Assembly (NCBI RefSeq): GCF_910585845.1
Contig: NZ_CAJUHF010000079.1
Location: 1 to 9,951, forward strand
DNA: 9,951 bases
Direction of reading: 5' to 3'
Origin: an uncultured Bacteroides sp.
Lineage (GTDB): Bacteria > Bacteroidota > Bacteroidia > Bacteroidales > Bacteroidaceae
The position numbers and the translations under genes are program-made. Under the pieces are notes generated by a model. It was given only the letters and a program-made list of their open reading frames with translations, did no database searches and was not told where the DNA came from. Shown here piece after piece: positions 5,939 to 9,951 of this stretch; positions within the stretch are counted from its first letter, which is position 1, and every line of letters begins with the position of its first letter.

Positions 5939-8900
5939 ACAGGAAGATAGCGCTGCTCGCCGTCACTGAACTTATCTCCCTCGGCAACCACCCGGCAAAT
6001 CCAAACCGTGGCTTCACTTGGGGCATTCAGAGCAAACGATACGGAGACGGTAGCTCCGGCAAGTGCGCTGAACGCTTGTTGATGAGTGGACAGGATTTGG
6101 TTTGTCTGTGGGTCTATAATGTCCATTCGGACGGTTCCCTGAATATCCTTGTCCGACAGATTGGTGATTCCCGTAGGAATGACTACCTTATCTCCTACAC
6201 GGACAAAACGGGGTATGCTAGGCTGCACCATAAACGGCTTGACTGCCTTTGCCTTAGCCGTTATCTGCCCGAAGTCCATGTTCCGCGTATGGGCAAATCC
6301 CATGAACTTCCATTCGGTCAGGCTTTCGGACAGAGTGAAAGAGAAGGTGACAACTCCACACGTGTCCGTACGAAGAGCAGGATAAAAGAAAGCGGTCTCC
6401 GCAAAGTTCTCACAGATAGGGACGTAGGGAGAATCGTCTATCAATGCCGCATCCGCAGAAGCACATTCAACCACGCTAAGGATATTTCCGTCAGTCACTT
6501 CAAAACCGTCAGCCGATGGAACTTCCGCATCACGGCTGACCAATGAGGATATCAACTTACGTCCACGCCACTTTGTAGGGGAAATACCCCCAAAACGCGG
6601 CCCCCGCCAAAGAGGAGCGTCCAGCGTACTATAAGCATCCCACCAACGTATCCCCCGCAACGTACTGCCCGCATAGGGGAAACGACTATATATCCCAATA
6701 GAAGGACTCAAACATATCATGGAAGCATTGACATCGAAATTAGAATAAGGAAAGTTCAAGCGGAAGAACCAGTCATTTTCATACAGTCTGTCAAGAGAAG
6801 CATCATAAAGGGTGGCAAGCAGTTGCGCATCAGCCACTCTCTTGTCCGGATGCGTAATCCGGAGCCGCCATTCTTCTTTGCTGCCCGGTTGCAACCTGTT
6901 GCGGAACGCAATCCACTTCAGTTGCAGATATTTTTCCGAATGGGGACGGGTGATCCTCACTTGCTTGGAGTACAGCTTTCCCTCGCGCATAAAGACGAAT
7001 CGCACGGTGATTCCATTCCCATATTCCAGCTTATAGGAATAGGTGAACCGCCGGATTTCATTATCAAGAATCATCCTCTTGGACTCAATGCGCTTGTCGC
7101 CACAGAAGACATCATAGAACAGATAGACATCTTTCTCACTGCTACCCACATACAAGTGAACCGGACGGTCGCCTTCAAACTCTTTTCCGTCCTGATAGAA
7201 CCATTCCGGCGTATGTATCGGCGGACGGCGGTCCGCCAACGAAAAGAGAGTGAAATCATGACGTACCGAGCATCTCCTTCCCCGTTCGTCAAGCACCGAA
7301 ACTACCATCGCGTAGCGTCCTGGAGCAAGGGTGAACAGTTCATCGGGAACAAAAAAGGTATTGGTCTCTACCGTACGGCGGCATACCTCATGAGACTTGC
7401 GTCCCCTCTCATTCAAAGCATACACCACACAAGTGGCTTGCAAGGACAATTCTTGAGCGGAATAATTTATAGCCATCACCTTTATGGCTTCCCGTTTCTC
7501 AAGTGCCACTTCATTCGACAAACCGTTTATACCCAACGCTACGGACCGATGGTCTACCGGCAAAAACAGAGTACCACTCCCCACCTCTCCGGTCCGACTG
7601 ATGACATCGGCCGTTATTTTATAAAGGTAGTTACCTTCTATCATAACAGACTCGTAGTCGTCCGGCATGCGCAGGAAGACCGGGAAACGGAAGTTACCAT
7701 CGATATCGGTCTGTACCTCTCCTGCATCCAAGGTAATTACATTGGCAGGATTCCTCCAATATTTGCAGGCCGCACGGGTCACTTTATACCGAAGCCTGCA
7801 TCCCCCTACCGGAACACCCGCAAATGTTTTTGCCTCACCGCTGATCAACAAGGTATCTCCTACGTCGTAAGCAGACTTATAGGGATGGAAGAGGACATCA
7901 AACGTCGGACGCTTGTACTCATCCACACGGATATAGCGCCTTTCACCAGCCTGCACCGTCAGCTCGTACTCTCCCGGATGAAGCGTTTCAGGAAGCATGA
8001 AGTCACCGTGGAAAGCACCAAATTCATCGGTTTCGAGAGAGAGTTTACCCACCTCCTTCCGATTGGCATCCTGCAACACAACCTCATTGCAGTCTCCGGA
8101 AATGACACGCACCGAATCATCAAACTGCTCATACGCCACCCCTGAGACATGCAATGTCTGTCCGGGACAATACAGGGCACGGTCGGTAAAAAGGGAAACA
8201 TGCTTTTTCCACTTCGGGGCAATAGAGGCATAACGTCCCCTGTTAAAGAAACCGGCAAAGCTGATTTCCATGTAGTCGGCCCCCGGCTTACGGACGTTTA
8301 TCCCCAACCAGCCTTCCTCACTGGGTGGAGTAAAGGTGACAGTCCCTTGGTCGTTCGTGGGGTATGTCTTGATTAAGCGATAGCCTCCATTTGGCGACAC
8401 ACGGTAGTAGGCCACTTCCGCACTTGCTACCGGATGTCCCGTCAGGCGGTCGACGACCCAGACTTCCTGCTTTCCGCCCGGCAGTCCCAACGAAATGACC
8501 TGCAAGGAAGAAACGTATACCTTTCCGTATGCCGTGTACTTGTGATGACCGTCGGGGATAGACTTCATCACGTATATACCCTCGGCGGGAAACGTATAGC
8601 GCAATAAAGCATACGTTTCCTTATAGTCCGGAGTAGCAGCCAGCGAATAATGGCGGGTACTGACCAATTTACCGTATTGGCTTACCGTGGATGCCGTGAT
8701 TTCCTTTTCCAAGATACTGCTTGTGACAGGCAGGTTCATCCGGTAAAGCTCCACGGTTAGCCCGGACAGATTACGGTACTTCACTTCCAAGTCTACCTCC
8801 TTTCCCGGATAGACAAAAGGTATGTCCACCCCCAATCTGGGAGTAAGCACTTCGGCAACCTGCTCTTTCAGGTCGTTGGCAGCAGACGACTGGGGATATT

Positions 8901-9789
8901 TTTCAAGTCCGGACCGGGCGGCGTGCAACTTGGCGATATAATCCCGCTTCCTGTCGTAACGTTCCGCCAATTGGCAATAGATCTCTCCACAAAGCGGGGA
9001 AGCGGAGAACTCCTCGGCCCATTGTTTCAGAAGGGCTATCACTTGATCATCGCTCAACTTCAGACTTTCACCCACACCGCCGCGATTAATATCGTTTCCT
9101 TGATAGTTCAGTTTGTCGAGCATCAGCAACAAGCGGGCATCCGTCATGCCCTGCTTCCGATAGAAGTCTATCAAATCGTCATAAATGGACAAAGCCTCGA
9201 GTTGCACCTTTTTAGCTAATGCAAAATCGGGAATGAAGTAGCTGGCCAAACGAGAAATGGCCTGTCGGGCAAGCAACTGGTACATATTGTCTCCGCAATA
9301 CTTCTCACTCATTTCCTTGCTAATGGTCATCGGGCGGTAATCCGCAGCGGACTTACGGGCAAGCAGTTCCTTGTCTTGCAGTGAAAGGCGGAAACAAGTG
9401 AGGGCGGTGTCTATGGCAGCCTCATCCCGCTTACTGGTAGCGAGCAGATAGTGTCCCAACAGGCTGTTCAGTATGGCCTTGTGTACTGGGTCTTTCTCCT
9501 CTTCCGCCCAAGCTTTCAATCTATGCAACTCACAGTTCAGGCTGTCAAGAGTGACATCAATGGACAAGGCAGCTTGGGTCAGGTGCGCCTTCATCATCTG
9601 AGGCACATTCTTCTCCTGCCGGGCGCGCTCGTAAATCTTCTGCAACTCCGGGATGGCGGACTTGAGCAACTGTTTTTGTTCCCATGCCTCAACTTTCTTC
9701 CACATTTGCTCGTAGGACTGAGCGGAAACCCGAAACGGCAGGCAGATAAACATACATATAATGCCGGCCCAATAAAATTTATTTTTCAT
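5923..9789 (-). CDS. Secreted alpha-2-macroglobulin-like protein, C-terminally truncated
   Basis: The 1288-residue frame begins with a signal peptide (residues 1-23, cleavage after VSA before QSYEQ), so the product is exported. Residues 24-315 are largely helical and repeat-like, as in the N-terminal extension of Bacteroidota members. Macroglobulin beta domains follow from about 320. The MG2 hallmark is SLFTDRALYCPGQTLHVSG (532-550), with DEYKRPTFDV at 623-632. The A2M domain shows NFAETAFFYPALRTD (1128-1142), SLTEWKFMGFAHT (1156-1168) and PRFVRVGDKV (1193-1202). The frame stops just after SDGEQRYLPVLSDK, where full-length relatives (about 1,800 or more residues) continue into the alpha-helical toroid and receptor-binding-like domains. 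These are missing, and no thioester motif is present. Such proteins are thought to trap or guard against proteases at the cell envelope; that role would probably be lost or changed here. Out-of-frame C-terminal codons and a broken lipoprotein gene follow, indicating a deletion. It may still be expressed as a shortened protein. Confidence 0.9.
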   Translation of the reverse strand: MKNKFYWAGIICMFICLPFRVSAQSYEQMWKKVEAWEQKQLLKSAIPELQKIYERARQEKNVPQMMKAHLTQAALSIDVTLDSLNCELHRLKAWAEEEKDPVHKAILNSLLGHYLLATSKRDEAAIDTALTCFRLSLQDKELLARKSAADYRPMTISKEMSEKYCGDNMYQLLARQAISRLASYFIPDFALAKKVQLEALSIYDDLIDFYRKQGMTDARLLLMLDKLNYQGNDINRGGVGESLKLSDDQVIALLKQWAEEFSASPLCGEIYCQLAERYDRKRDYIAKLHAARSGLEKYPQSSAANDLKEQVAEVLTPRLGVDIPFVYPGKEVDLEVKYRNLSGLTVELYRMNLPVTSSILEKEITASTVSQYGKLVSTRHYSLAATPDYKETYALLRYTFPAEGIYVMKSIPDGHHKYTAYGKVYVSSLQVISLGLPGGKQEVWVVDRLTGHPVASAEVAYYRVSPNGGYRLIKTYPTNDQGTVTFTPPSEEGWLGINVRKPGADYMEISFAGFFNRGRYASIAPKWKKHVSLFTDRALYCPGQTLHVSGVAYEQFDDSVRVISGDCNEVVLQDANRKEVGKLSLETDEFGAFHGDFMLPETLHPGEYELTVQAGERRYIRVDEYKRPTFDVLFHPYKSAYDVGDTLLISGEAKTFAGVPVGGCRLRYKVTRAACKYWRNPANVITLDAGEVQTDIDGNFRFPVFLRMPDDYESVMIEGNYLYKITADVISRTGEVGSGTLFLPVDHRSVALGINGLSNEVALEKREAIKVMAINYSAQELSLQATCVVYALNERGRKSHEVCRRTVETNTFFVPDELFTLAPGRYAMVVSVLDERGRRCSVRHDFTLFSLADRRPPIHTPEWFYQDGKEFEGDRPVHLYVGSSEKDVYLFYDVFCGDKRIESKRMILDNEIRRFTYSYKLEYGNGITVRFVFMREGKLYSKQVRITRPHSEKYLQLKWIAFRNRLQPGSKEEWRLRITHPDKRVADAQLLATLYDASLDRLYENDWFFRLNFPYSNFDVNASMICLSPSIGIYSRFPYAGSTLRGIRWWDAYSTLDAPLWRGPRFGGISPTKWRGRKLISSLVSRDAEVPSADGFEVTDGNILSVVECASADAALIDDSPYVPICENFAETAFFYPALRTDTCGVVTFSFTLSESLTEWKFMGFAHTRNMDFGQITAKAKAVKPFMVQPSIPRFVRVGDKVVIPTGITNLSDKDIQGTVRMDIIDPQTNQILSTHQQAFSALAGATVSVSFALNAPSEATVWICRVVAEGDKFSDGEQRYLPVLSDK

Positions 9790-9934
9790 CAGTGTCTTGA
9801 TTAATGGATGTCTGAATACGGTTTGACTATTCTGTTTCCGAAAAATAGAGAAAACATCTTAAAGGAAAGAACATAAAGGGATAAAAAACTAAATATTAAC
9901 TCGTTGGTTGAATTAAGAATCTAAATATTTACAA
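9790..9934. promoter_or_regulatory. AT-rich divergent region upstream of the A2M-like gene
   Basis: These 145 bases separate the minus-strand A2M-like gene from a probable plus-strand gene starting at 9935. On the minus strand TATTTTTC (9847-9840) matches the -7 consensus TAnnTTTG at all but the last base, but no good -33 TTG lies at the right distance. On the plus strand no exact -7 box was found; TAAATATTT at 9922-9930 is too close to the ATG. The region is typical of a promoter-bearing spacer, but individual sites are uncertain. Confidence 0.3.
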
Positions 9935-9951
9935 ATGAAAAAGTTGCACAC
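9935..9951 (+). CDS. Probable start of a divergent gene (partial, cut by window edge)
   Basis: ATGAAAAAGTTGCACAC reads MKKLH, a common start for a Bacteroidota protein and possibly the beginning of a signal peptide. It is preceded by very AT-rich DNA (ATTTACAA), the usual start context in this phylum, where Shine-Dalgarno sequences are rare. Only five full codons are in the window, so nothing can be said about the product. Confidence 0.4.

Noticed and set aside
6823..8145. A 440-codon plus-strand open frame inside the A2M-like gene
   Set aside because: It lies entirely antisense to a protein with clear signal peptide, MG2 and A2M motifs; its own translation shows no recognisable domains and is rich in residues expected from reverse reading.

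Overview
The window looks like chromosomal DNA of a gut Bacteroidota, most likely Bacteroides or a close relative. The evidence is the gene order gnd-zwf-pgl, the lack of Shine-Dalgarno sequences before the starts, a match to the Bacteroides -7 promoter box (TAnnTTTG), and a large secreted alpha-2-macroglobulin-like protein of the Bacteroidota type. No CRISPR array, rRNA, tRNA, insertion sequence or integrase was seen. The genus assignment is inference.

Layout. Positions 1-95 hold a probable tail of an upstream plus-strand gene and a strong intrinsic terminator. Positions 97-357 are a gene-poor stretch with one minus-strand reading frame broken by an amber codon. Positions 358-4244 are a minus-strand operon transcribed gnd, zwf, pgl. 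It encodes the three enzymes that take glucose-6-phosphate to ribulose-5-phosphate with production of NADPH. gnd and zwf overlap by 8 bases; zwf and pgl are separated by a gap of 142 bases filled with 7-bp tandem repeats. A second, different 7-bp tandem repeat lies upstream of gnd, in the divergent region shared with a plus-strand amino-acid/cation symporter (4504-5685), which has a well-matched promoter.

Positions 5686-9789 (minus strand) hold a large secreted alpha-2-macroglobulin-like gene that stops early. After the A2M domain the reading frame ends at the point where its homologues would continue into the alpha-helical toroid domain. About 85 bases that look like the extreme C-terminal codons of the same family follow at once, in another frame. 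This reads as a large internal deletion. Just beyond it is the start of a lipoprotein gene that is frameshifted and runs into the symporter 3' end. The 5.7-5.94 kb interval therefore looks like a decayed end of a former A2M-lipoprotein operon. A divergent plus-strand gene probably starts at 9935 and leaves the window.

I see no convincing new multi-gene system. The most interesting items are the deletion scar in the A2M locus, the heptamer repeats in and around the pentose-phosphate operon, an alternative-pairing structure at the pgl 3' end, and the atypical substrate-site residues of the symporter.
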